A stretch of 64,000 bases of DNA. It comes from Pullulanibacillus sp. KACC 23026. GTDB taxonomy: Bacteria; Bacillota; Bacilli; Bacillales; Sporolactobacillaceae. This document shows positions 36,741-44,261 of the stretch, one piece after another. The first letter of the stretch is position 1, and each line of letters opens with the position of its first letter. The notes under the pieces were generated by a model. It made no database searches and was not told the DNA's origin. It was given only the letters and a program-made list of their open reading frames with translations. The stretch lies in assembly GCF_029094525.1 (NCBI RefSeq), contig NZ_CP119107.1, positions 4,402,001 to 4,466,000 of the forward strand, written 5' to 3'. A program made the translations under genes and the position numbers.

Positions 36741-37818
36741 TTATATCCTCTCCCTTGAACCAATTAGAAGCTCTACGGCGGATTTCCGGTAATTTGAAGT
36801 TACAGCAATGTCCCTCTTCCTCATAGACGATAAACCGTTTTTCTGGTGAGAATCGACTATATAGCTCGTATAGATCGTCACCCTTCACCATTAAATCTTT
36901 ACCCCCATGAATAATTAACATGTTATTAATCTCAGTCACATCATCTAATACTGGCAGACTGCCTGCATCGAAATCTGCCAACATGTTGTGGAGACGTTCT
37001 CTAAAGTAATCTGGAAGGCTAATATTTATCAGATGTCTAGGCGCAGGGCTTACAGCTACCGTCTTTGCAACAAGTGGATGTCTACTAGCTTCAATTGCCC
37101 AAGATCCCCCTGAACTACACCCAAAAAGATTGATCGAGAGTTTCGGAAACAAATTATGAACAAAATCAACGAGCTCTCTGACTAACTTATACCAAGATGC
37201 TTGATCTGCCTTATGACCATTTATAATAAGTGTCTCACCTTGGCCAGTTCCATCGAAACTGACTACCGCCATGCCGCTTCGAGCGAAATCCGATTCATAT
37301 GTAAACATTTCCTCTTTTGTAGAATCAGTTGGGGTGACAATAATAACTACCCCTTTAGGTGTTGTTCCCGGTATACGCACTCGACCTTCGTATTTCTTAC
37401 CATCAAGCATCAGTGAGTGATGAGTAATCTTGTCCATTGATACACGGTCTGCAAGACTAAATTGTTCCAGACATAATCCATACCACTTTGCCTTATCACC
37501 ACTAGGTTCAGGATACACCCACTGAATAAGATTATAATAAAGGGCTGCTATTCGATAATTAAGCTCTGACTGAAGAGAATCCCCGGAATCTTGTAATTTC
37601 TTTGCAACCAAGGAATGCTCTAAGGCCTTTTCCTGTAACTTTTCTACCCAATTTTCTAGATTCGTCATCTTGCCCCTGTTCTTTAGGATGAATTCTTGAT
37701 CTATTCCATGAGCAATCCATCGTTCCCAAAATCCATTATCCATAACACTGGCAAAGATGGTCTTTTTAATGGTTACTTCTGGTGTAAGTCGATTAACCTG
37801 ATTTTGCAATTTCCCCAT
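36730..37818 (-). CDS. Alpha/beta hydrolase, FrsA/dienelactone-hydrolase-like, 362 aa
   Basis: An N-terminal helical part (~1-120) precedes an alpha/beta-hydrolase core. The core contains GVVIIVTPTDSTKEEM and the nucleophile elbow LFGCSSGGSWA. The acid is in IIHGGKDLMVKGDD and the catalytic His in YEEEGHCCNF. The arrangement resembles 2,6-dihydroxypseudooxynicotine hydrolase and FrsA-like enzymes. I prefer ATG 37818 (GAAGGTG upstream); TTG 37848 with GAGG is an alternative. It could act as a thioesterase or acyltransferase on the ACP-bound group; that role is inferred only from the overlap with the ACP gene. Confidence 0.82.
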   Translation of the reverse strand: MGKLQNQVNRLTPEVTIKKTIFASVMDNGFWERWIAHGIDQEFILKNRGKMTNLENWVEKLQEKALEHSLVAKKLQDSGDSLQSELNYRIAALYYNLIQWVYPEPSGDKAKWYGLCLEQFSLADRVSMDKITHHSLMLDGKKYEGRVRIPGTTPKGVVIIVTPTDSTKEEMFTYESDFARSGMAVVSFDGTGQGETLIINGHKADQASWYKLVRELVDFVHNLFPKLSINLFGCSSGGSWAIEASRHPLVAKTVAVSPAPRHLINISLPDYFRERLHNMLADFDAGSLPVLDDVTEINNMLIIHGGKDLMVKGDDLYELYSRFSPEKRFIVYEEEGHCCNFKLPEIRRRASNWFKGEDINDI

Positions 37819-37877
37819 TCTTTTCACCTTCATTTTCTTTGAATACAATGATCCTCTTGTTTGGCTATGGAAGCGTA

Positions 37878-38834
37878 TTAGCCACCTGTTCCATTTCTCA
37901 CGCCTTCGTTATTGTTGGTTTCAAATGTTAAAATAATTGTTGAACCTAGATTAGAGGTATAGAGTAAAACTTGTTTTGACAATTTAAGCATTAATTGAAA
38001 CCCTTGACCCAATGACTTTTTTGTCGAATAGCCAGCCATCAAGGTTGCTTTAGGTAAATTTTCTAAATCAAATCCCGAACCCTTGTCTTCTACGATTACT
38101 CTCAGTTCTCGTTTTTCCTGATTTTCAATGACTGTTAACTTTCCTTCTTCAGCGTGCTTAAGTGTATTGGTGATAGCCTCTGATATCACCAATAGCCAGG
38201 TCATCAATTCAGATTTAGTGTATCCAGCAAATTCAAGCCTTGTTTTAACTTCCAACCGACTTTTTGGAATATCTGAAATCACTTTGATATCATTTTTAAC
38301 TATCACGCTTCCGTCTTTTAAAGCCTCTGCCTCTTCTTTACTTATAAGTAATAATTTTTCTTGGGTTGCCGAATAGATGACATCACGATAAATCTTCCAT
38401 TTATCAAAGGATTCATTTTGTGAAGAACGCACAGTTTGAACGGATTGATTCTTGAAATGAATTTTATTAAGATCATAAACTTTAAGGATGGCATTTTTAA
38501 CCTGGTTATTTACAGGCAGTTCATCAACCTTCTTTTGAACCTCATCCCCCTCTTTTATCCAGCCTAATAAACATTCACTGCAGTAGATACATTGATGATA
38601 CGGACTTTTGTCATTCTCGAAAGTATTTTCTGATAGTGATAAAAAATAAATTTCATTCAAGTCCTTTTGATCCATTTCTAGGTAGGACGCCAATTTTTTA
38701 GCTAAAAAACCTCTCTTGGTCCTATAAATCAATTCGTCATAAGAAATATTATCTGGTAGAGACGGAGCAGATATTGGATCTTCTTTTAGTGGAACTTTTG
38801 GTTTTTCTTTTAAAAGATTTAGGAACCGCCTCAT
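37878..38834 (-). CDS. GHKL ATPase, RsbW/RsbT-like kinase domain with Cys-containing N-terminus, 318 aa
   Basis: The C-terminal ~125 residues are a histidine-kinase-like ATPase: N-box ISEAITNTLKHAEEG near 218-232, G1 box IVEDKGSGFDLENLP near 248-262, and the lid GYSTKKSLGQGFQLMLKL. There is no dimerisation/His domain, as in the serine kinases RsbW, SpoIIAB and RsbT. The N-terminal ~190 residues are unlike those proteins and contain CIYCSECLLGW (Cys82, 85, 88), a possible metal or redox site. AAGGAGG precedes the ATG. It is the expected kinase partner of the two STAS proteins and the PP2C in the operon. Confidence 0.85.
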   Translation of the reverse strand: MRRFLNLLKEKPKVPLKEDPISAPSLPDNISYDELIYRTKRGFLAKKLASYLEMDQKDLNEIYFLSLSENTFENDKSPYHQCIYCSECLLGWIKEGDEVQKKVDELPVNNQVKNAILKVYDLNKIHFKNQSVQTVRSSQNESFDKWKIYRDVIYSATQEKLLLISKEEAEALKDGSVIVKNDIKVISDIPKSRLEVKTRLEFAGYTKSELMTWLLVISEAITNTLKHAEEGKLTVIENQEKRELRVIVEDKGSGFDLENLPKATLMAGYSTKKSLGQGFQLMLKLSKQVLLYTSNLGSTIILTFETNNNEGVRNGTGG

Positions 38835-38846
38835 TAAAAATCCTCC

Positions 38847-39539
38847 TTAAAGAATTCCTAGAGGTGGCATTAGTGTGATCTCATCAATAAAGGCTCCTAG
38901 TGGCTGATTAATTATATTAATCAAGTGTTGAGCAACTGTTTCTGCAGGAATCATTTTTGAGAAATCTGGCTTTGGTTCAATCTCATCCCAAAAATCACTC
39001 TTTACTGCCCCAGGGAGAATCGCGGTTACTTGAACACCCCTAGTTCTTAGCTCCGCTTGCAAGACTCTCGTTAAACCCAACGCACCAAACTTTGAGGCTG
39101 AATAGCCTCCACATCCAGGTAGTGCAGTTGTCCCTGCAATTGAAATAAGATTAAGAATTAAACCTTTTCCATTTTCGACCATGTGTTTCCCAAAGTATTT
39201 ACATGTGAGATAAGTACCACGTAAATTCACTGCTAACATGTCATCGAAGGCTTTGGTAGAAGAATCTAGCACATTTTCAAATTCCCCTAGTCCAGCGCAG
39301 TTAATTAGGATGTCAATCGTTCCAAATTTTTGAGTAGCCCTTTGATAAAAGTTTGTGACTGAATTTTCATCAGACACGTCTAGAGACAGTTCAAGACTCT
39401 GATTGGTTTCCACTTCTTTGTTGCTACGGCTACCTAACACAAGATTAACTGTATCTCTCCTAAGCAGTTCAGCTGTTGCTTTTCCTATTCCTTTACTTGA
39501 TCCAGTTATAGCGATCGTTAACTGATTTTCATTATTCAT
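38847..39539 (-). CDS. Short-chain dehydrogenase/reductase, possible pterin (sepiapterin-type) reductase, 230 aa
   Basis: The product is a classical SDR. The NAD(P)-binding motif is TGSSKGIGKA near residue 12, then NCAGLGEFE, the catalytic Ser in LNLISIAG, and YSASKFGALGL for Tyr/Lys. It ends early, at 230 residues. Sepiapterin reductase is itself an SDR. Because the gene follows folE and a PTPS gene in the same transcript, reduction of 6-pyruvoyl-tetrahydropterin is the natural assignment, but other SDR substrates (for example an acyl-ACP ketone) cannot be excluded. GGGAG precedes the ATG. Confidence 0.82.
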   Translation of the reverse strand: MNNENQLTIAITGSSKGIGKATAELLRRDTVNLVLGSRSNKEVETNQSLELSLDVSDENSVTNFYQRATQKFGTIDILINCAGLGEFENVLDSSTKAFDDMLAVNLRGTYLTCKYFGKHMVENGKGLILNLISIAGTTALPGCGGYSASKFGALGLTRVLQAELRTRGVQVTAILPGAVKSDFWDEIEPKPDFSKMIPAETVAQHLINIINQPLGAFIDEITLMPPLGIL

Positions 39540-39545
39540 AATGAA

Positions 39546-40364
39546 CTACTCCCTATCCGTTCCGTAATACTCAAAGTAGTTTTTTTCAGTTTCATAGAGT
39601 CCAATTTTATAAAGTTGATCAAGATCACCCTTTAATAAATCCCAAATGACAACTGCAACATTTTCCGAAGTAGGATTTAAGTGTTTAAATTCGTCAGTAT
39701 CTAAATTTAGATGTTTATGGTCAAATTTTTTCAAAACATTGTTTTCCACAATTTTGTCAAGTTGTCCGAGATCGGTTACCATTCCCGTGATAGGATCCGG
39801 CTTTCCACTAACTGTTACCTCAAGGTAGTAGTTGTGGCCATGTCCATATGGATTATTACATTTACCAAAAATCTCTATGTTTTCTTCCTCACTTAACAAA
39901 TCACTATGTAAACGATGTGCTGTACTAAAGTGATATTTTCTTGTAAGATGCACCATAGGCAAGCTCTCCTTTTCTGAATACAGAAAGTCATTTTCCCTTA
40001 ATGTAATTTTGTGTAGGTCACAATTAGAAAATTGATATTCCAATTCATTCCATATATAAGTGACCAGATTCTCAGTCGTCGGAATATGCTCTTTAAAATA
40101 GGCATTCTCTTTATTTAAGAACTTCCCATCCAATTCTTTTTCAACTAATTCATTCATTATTTTTTGAATATCAGTGATGTTAACCACAATTCCTGAATTC
40201 GAATCTAATCTTCCTTTTACCATGACTTCTAGTGTGTAATCGTGACCGTGTCCATTCAAATGGCTACATGGACCGAAAACGAGTCTGTTTTTCTCCTCAC
40301 TCCATTCACTGATGGAGTAAGAGTGAGCAGCCGAGAATATCATCTTCCTAGAGAGGTAAATCAT
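39546..40364 (-). CDS. Fused double-domain 6-pyruvoyl-tetrahydropterin synthase/QueD-like protein, 272 aa
   Basis: Two PTPS domains are joined in one chain. Domain 1 (~1-130) has zinc ligands His14, His39 and His41 and the active-site Cys33, but the catalytic Asp-His pair reads LDGKFLN (His replaced by Gly80). Domain 2 (~137-272) is complete: His150, Cys169, His175, His177, Asp215-His216 in FDHKHLN, and Glu234. The usual PTPS or QueD is one domain of 120-150 residues forming hexamers, so this fusion would give a mixed ring of active and inactive sites. AGGAGGG precedes the ATG. Its place after folE supports action on dihydroneopterin triphosphate. Confidence 0.9.
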   Translation of the reverse strand: MIYLSRKMIFSAAHSYSISEWSEEKNRLVFGPCSHLNGHGHDYTLEVMVKGRLDSNSGIVVNITDIQKIMNELVEKELDGKFLNKENAYFKEHIPTTENLVTYIWNELEYQFSNCDLHKITLRENDFLYSEKESLPMVHLTRKYHFSTAHRLHSDLLSEEENIEIFGKCNNPYGHGHNYYLEVTVSGKPDPITGMVTDLGQLDKIVENNVLKKFDHKHLNLDTDEFKHLNPTSENVAVVIWDLLKGDLDQLYKIGLYETEKNYFEYYGTDRE

Positions 40365-40378
40365 GAAAGTCCCTCCTA

Positions 40379-40948
40379 TTAATCTCTTTTAAGAGCATTC
40401 TCAAATTCCTGTACGAAAGTGGAGTCAGTTTTCAAGACCCCTCTCTTTATGGTTGTGACAGTTGCACTCCCAGTTTTTTTAACGCCGCGGGCACACATAC
40501 ATAGATGCTGACCTTCAACACTTACGATGACACCTTCTGGTTGCAAAACATTCATAATAGCATCCGCAATTTGCGTTGTCATTCGTTCTTGAACTTGTGG
40601 CCGTTTGGAAACAAGTTCAACTAATCTTGCAAATTTACTTAGTCCAACCACTCTGCCCTTTGGGATATAACCTATATGAGCTTTTCCAAAAAAGGGAATG
40701 AGGTGATGCTCGCAAAACGTATAGTAATTAATATCTTTGACAACAATCAACCCATCATAGTTTTCTTCAAATGTCGTAGTGAGTGCCGTTTCAGGAGCAA
40801 CGCCTACACCCGCAAATACCTCCCTGTACATTTGGGCAACACGCTTTGGCGTATCAAGTAAACCATCTCTATCAGGGTTTTCACCAATTAAGGATAAAAT
40901 TTCTTTGATATGTTCTTCTATTAAGTCCTTTTTTAATTCAACAGTCAT
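40379..40948 (-). CDS. folE: GTP cyclohydrolase I, 189 aa
   Basis: The enzyme converts GTP to 7,8-dihydroneopterin triphosphate. Zinc ligands are Cys79 and His82 in TFCEHHLIPFFGKAH and Cys150 in EGQHLCMCARG. GYIPKGRVVGLSKFARLVELVSKRPQVQERMT matches the family closely. I chose ATG 40948, with GGGGGAT upstream. There is no folate gene beside it. It is the first gene after a c-di-GMP riboswitch and heads the 12-gene operon reaching to 29.9 kb. A second folE for a dedicated pterin is likely, though the housekeeping copy would lie outside the window. Confidence 0.95.
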   Translation of the reverse strand: MTVELKKDLIEEHIKEILSLIGENPDRDGLLDTPKRVAQMYREVFAGVGVAPETALTTTFEENYDGLIVVKDINYYTFCEHHLIPFFGKAHIGYIPKGRVVGLSKFARLVELVSKRPQVQERMTTQIADAIMNVLQPEGVIVSVEGQHLCMCARGVKKTGSATVTTIKRGVLKTDSTFVQEFENALKRD

Positions 40949-40971
40949 TTTTAGATCCCCCATATTTAAAT

Positions 40972-41005
40972 AAAAAATCCACCAAAAAGGATTGGTGGAT
41001 TTTTT
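40972..41005 (-). terminator. Intrinsic terminator of the folE leader (riboswitch expression platform)
   Basis: AAAAAATCCACCAA and TTGGTGGATTTTTT pair around TCCTTT, 24 bases before the folE start codon. A further perfect 13-bp hairpin (ATAGAATAGTTAT / ATAACTATTCTAT, 41012-41047) lies between this terminator and the riboswitch. Together they form a termination-type expression platform. Confidence 0.85.
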
Positions 41006-41068
41006 AAAATTATAGAATAGTTATTGCAATAAAGGATAACTATTCTATGAAGATACCCAACACCCTTT

Positions 41069-41155
41069 TCGGTAACCCGACTGTCATAGCTTATAAAAGC
41101 CTTAGACCCGCAGCTTTGCGTCCTTACCTTTCAGTAAGTTTGCCATTATCGAAGG
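41069..41155 (-). ncRNA. Type-I cyclic-di-GMP riboswitch (GEMM) upstream of folE
   Basis: Read on the minus strand it has the class-defining order: GGCAAACTTACTGAAAGG, then GGACGCAAAGCTGCGGGTCT, then a variable stem, then GACAGTCGGGTTACCG. It lies about 120 bases before folE and upstream of a strong terminator. It should couple the folE operon to the second messenger. Whether c-di-GMP turns the operon on or off cannot be read safely from the sequence. Confidence 0.9.
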
Positions 41156-41269
41156 AATAATTTTTTATAATGTTTTTATCGACATATAACCATGAAAACT
41201 TTATATAATTTTGTTGGTAGTTTGTGGAAGAGGCATGATTAAATAAATAAATTAAGTCTTTGCTTCCTC

Positions 41270-41408
41270 CTATAAATGCTTCCCCATTGCTATAATGGCT
41301 CTCGCAATAGTTGCATCTTTCTCATTCACCGTACAATAGGAAATTCTTTTAAATAGAACAATGAACTGAAACCCGTTCCAAAGTCATCTAAACTAATTAC
41401 CTGGAGTT
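41270..41408 (-). pseudogene. Remnant of an EAL phosphodiesterase domain
   Basis: One minus-strand frame encodes VISLDDFGTGFSSLFYLKEF, the classic EAL-domain segment. After a break it continues NEKDATIARAIIAMGKHL in the next open stretch to a TAG at 41270. The 13 or so residues that normally join the two segments (including the KIDR motif) are missing. It is the debris of a second EAL gene next to the folE riboswitch. Confidence 0.75.
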
Positions 41409-41529
41409 TTCATATACGGTATTGTTCTGTCTGACCTTTGAAAACATCGTGGCTTTTCTAACATCTTTAATCATGCTTAAGGAAATATGCCCCGTTTAAT
41501 CCAATTGATGACCTAGGAGTTTACTCTTT

Positions 41530-41740
41530 CATATTAAAATAGACTATCTCCGGGATATTATATCGATACTTTAATAATCCATCTGCGACTTCTTTTTTTA
41601 GGATAGATCGCTGGACCCAATTATGGATACAGTCTACAAAGTCTTCAATACCCACATCAAGTCTAAGACACAAATCTTTAAACGAGATACATCCAAATGG
41701 ATGATCCTGAAAGAAATTTATACATTTTAACTATGTCTTA
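41530..41740 (-). pseudogene. Remnant resembling the small winged-helix gene at 44.0-44.2 kb
   Basis: A frame open from a stop near 41740 to a TAA near 41530 encodes NFFQDHPFGCISFKDLCLRL, then VGIEDFVDCIHNWVQRSILK, then YRYNIPEIVYF. The pattern (FFxxxPF, xxxLxxRL, xxxDxFxxxIxxxVxxxIL, YRYN) parallels the 83-residue protein encoded at 43997-44248. There is no start codon or ribosome-binding site. With the adjacent EAL remnant it suggests a decayed duplicate of a c-di-GMP locus. Confidence 0.5.
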
Positions 41741-41877
41741 ACCATGCTGATAAATTTCCCTTTCTTTCTGCCTATTTATACGTCTATTGTCTCAATCTAT
41801 ATCCAAAATAAATATCCCTTGTTAATCCTATCTTTAGTCCTACTGATATATAGGATTATCTTCCTATTAAATCCAAA

Positions 41878-41923
41878 ACAAAAAGCCTCTCTCCACTTTA
41901 TTAAGCAGAAAGAGGCTTTTTTA
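41878..41923. terminator. Terminator after the GAF-LuxR gene
   Basis: AAAAAGCCTCTCTC and AGAAAGAGGCTTTTTT pair just beyond the stop codon of the LuxR-type gene at 41931. An apparent short plus-strand frame at 41744-41929 overlaps it and has no ribosome-binding site. Confidence 0.75.
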
Positions 41924-41930
41924 GTATAAG

Positions 41931-44012
41931 TCAAAGATCCTCCATTTTTTGTTTATAAAAATAAGCAATTAGACCCGCCCTATCTTTTACATTAACCTTC
42001 TGGAAAATATTTGTAATATGATTTTTAACGGTATGTTCACTAATAAATAACTGGGAAGCCAGTTGTTTATTATTCAACCCTTTCACTACTAGCATAAGGA
42101 CTTCATTTTCTCGATTTGATAATTTATCAATTTGGAACTCAAGATCTTTAGTGGAAATAGTTTGATCTAACGCACGCTCTCTAAGGATGAATTTTCTAAA
42201 CTTTTCACTCAATAACGGATCAATAGGATTATCTATGGAATCCAACTCATGATCTTTCAGATGGTTAGATAATAGTGCAAGCAGTTGCCCTCCAAGGTCG
42301 AATCTTTGACCATATCGATTATATTTGGGATAATTCGTTATTTCAACAAAGTCTTGCAAAATTTTATATACCGATGAATGATCAGGTAGTACATTTGCTA
42401 CAAATTCAGGCGTATACGAAGATAATAAACAAGCATATTCAATATCTTCTCTTTCCTTCAAAGACATTTCCAAGTAATCCAAAAACAAATGAGCGAGTTT
42501 TTTTAATTTTGTTGTGAACTCATAACTCTGAGGATCCCAATACCCTACACTTTCATGTAAAAGTGCTATTGAATGTTGAATCTCCACTTTTGTATGATTT
42601 GTCCTATTAATAGCCAGTGCACCGATGGTTGCTAGAGAAGACAAGAATGTTAAGTGATCCTCATTATTAAGATTCTGAGAAACACTTAATACACCATAAA
42701 GCTTTTGGCTATATACAGGACATTCTATAATGGTTTCTCCCCAATCTGAGACGCGAATAACAGGAGAAGCCTTTGATAAATTTCCCCCTTCATCTTTTAA
42801 TTGGTTGTATCTCCTTAATACCTGCTTTCCATACTTTTCACTTTGGTCCTTTGTTAATCCCCTCGAGACAATTCTAACCTCTCCCGAATTAGAATCGAGA
42901 TCGAACAGAGTAAGTGAAGAAAAGCTGACTTGCATAATATTCATGCTCATATCAACAAGCATTAGAGCAATTTTCTTAACATCTTGAATGCGGGATAACA
43001 GTTGACTTATTTCTATTAAGGCATTCAATTTCTGAAGCTGGTACCTAAATTTTTCTCTTGTTATCCTATTGAACAGATATGAACTGATTATATCCGTTAT
43101 GACTTGACCGATACTTAGAATAGATTGTCCAAGTTTACCTTTTTTAAAAGAGACACCAAATAATACACCTGTGATACTATTATCAACAGTGATTGGGTAA
43201 CAAACAAGTGATTGAGGTTTGATATCGTTAACTTTAAACAGTTTCCCTCTAGGATCAATATCAATCTGCTCCCAATAACCGGCTATTCCGCTAACCAACA
43301 CTTGACCTAAAAAACCTTCCCCAACTAAAAAATTTGTTCCTACTAATGATTGATAATCTATGTGTCCCGTCACTAAAGAGATCACACATTCGTTATCGTT
43401 ATTTTTTTTAGCAAGGCCTACAAAATCAAGATCAGAATCTAAGTTCAAAAACTCATTTAATATTTCAGAGACCGTATCTTTTTTTTCCTGTGCAGCAAGT
43501 TCAAGCACATTTTGTACACTTCTAATCAGTTGAATGTCTTCTGTTTTCTTTTGATCATTCTCTAAGAGCTTACTTATGACCTCAGATAATTCTAAAATTC
43601 TACTTACAATTCGCTTCTTTTCTTCGCTCGTTGTCTCCGGAACTTCCTCAATTGCGTTTTCCCAAATTGATGGTTGCGTGACTTTTTGTCTTATATATTT
43701 ATAAAGGTCCGAGCGGGATTCCGTTTCTATGATAACACCCGCCCATAAATAATACTTAATCTCACCCCTTATACTTACTGGAGAAAGTACAATCTTTAGG
43801 CCAGGAAACGTGTCTAAAACGCTAGACCCCACTGCACTTTTTATCCATTCATAATATAAGGAATGGTTACTTTGGACCATTTTTGCCAAGCTGTTTTCTC
43901 CTGAAAAAGAAGTGACTGGATTTCCTTTAAGGTCTAGTAATATTATGGCTAGCTTGCAATTAGAAGCAAACACATCTTGCACTTGTTGAATACTGTCTAG
44001 TGCGTTTTCCAT
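41931..44012 (-). CDS. LuxR-type transcriptional regulator with GAF-like sensor domains, 693 aa
   Basis: The C-terminal ~65 residues are a LuxR helix-turn-helix (LSNRENEVLMLVVKGLNNKQLASQLFISEHTVKNHI). The N-terminal ~110 residues resemble a CdaR/PocR-type sensor. Two GAF-like domains follow (around NDNECVISLVTGHIDYQSL and SLTLFDLDSNSGEVRIVS), linked by coiled coil (ELSEVISKLLENDQKKTED). Its start overlaps the preceding winged-helix gene by 16 bases, and its own ribosome-binding site is weak (GGATGACAA), so translation is coupled. It is the last gene of the KaiC-like operon and the probable transcription output of that module. Confidence 0.88.
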   Translation of the reverse strand: MENALDSIQQVQDVFASNCKLAIILLDLKGNPVTSFSGENSLAKMVQSNHSLYYEWIKSAVGSSVLDTFPGLKIVLSPVSIRGEIKYYLWAGVIIETESRSDLYKYIRQKVTQPSIWENAIEEVPETTSEEKKRIVSRILELSEVISKLLENDQKKTEDIQLIRSVQNVLELAAQEKKDTVSEILNEFLNLDSDLDFVGLAKKNNDNECVISLVTGHIDYQSLVGTNFLVGEGFLGQVLVSGIAGYWEQIDIDPRGKLFKVNDIKPQSLVCYPITVDNSITGVLFGVSFKKGKLGQSILSIGQVITDIISSYLFNRITREKFRYQLQKLNALIEISQLLSRIQDVKKIALMLVDMSMNIMQVSFSSLTLFDLDSNSGEVRIVSRGLTKDQSEKYGKQVLRRYNQLKDEGGNLSKASPVIRVSDWGETIIECPVYSQKLYGVLSVSQNLNNEDHLTFLSSLATIGALAINRTNHTKVEIQHSIALLHESVGYWDPQSYEFTTKLKKLAHLFLDYLEMSLKEREDIEYACLLSSYTPEFVANVLPDHSSVYKILQDFVEITNYPKYNRYGQRFDLGGQLLALLSNHLKDHELDSIDNPIDPLLSEKFRKFILRERALDQTISTKDLEFQIDKLSNRENEVLMLVVKGLNNKQLASQLFISEHTVKNHITNIFQKVNVKDRAGLIAYFYKQKMEDL

Positions 44013-44248
44013 TTGTCATCCAGCTTTTCACTTAAAATATTCGGTTGATTATATCTATATATAGAATCATTTCCAGATTCAATTTCAGTTAATATCGATA
44101 AGGCAACTAAACTATTTATTATTGGCTTCAGATGTTCAGTCGATCGTCCTAATCGACTTGCTAGACTTTCTAATGTTTCCATTGCAAAAGGATTTTCTTC
44201 AAAAAAATAGGTGCATTCCACTTGTAATAATAACGATATATCTGTCAT
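43997..44248 (-). CDS. Small winged-helix protein, 83 aa
   Basis: The chain has a MarR/ArsR-like helical layout: FFEENPFAMETLESLASRLGRSTEHLKPIINSLVALSIL, then a beta wing and YRYNQPN. I chose ATG 44248 with AAGGAG upstream; it lies just after the KaiC-like stop codon at 44262, whereas the longer frame from 44329 would overlap that gene. It could bind DNA or act as an adaptor between the KaiC-like ATPase and the LuxR regulator. I know no named family. Confidence 0.7.
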   Translation of the reverse strand: MTDISLLLQVECTYFFEENPFAMETLESLASRLGRSTEHLKPIINSLVALSILTEIESGNDSIYRYNQPNILSEKLDDKWKTH

Positions 44249-44261
44249 ATAATCTCGCTCC

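Noticed and set aside
41744-41929. 61-codon plus-strand hydrophobic frame
   Set aside because: No ribosome-binding site, extreme A/T richness, and overlap with the terminator of the GAF-LuxR gene.
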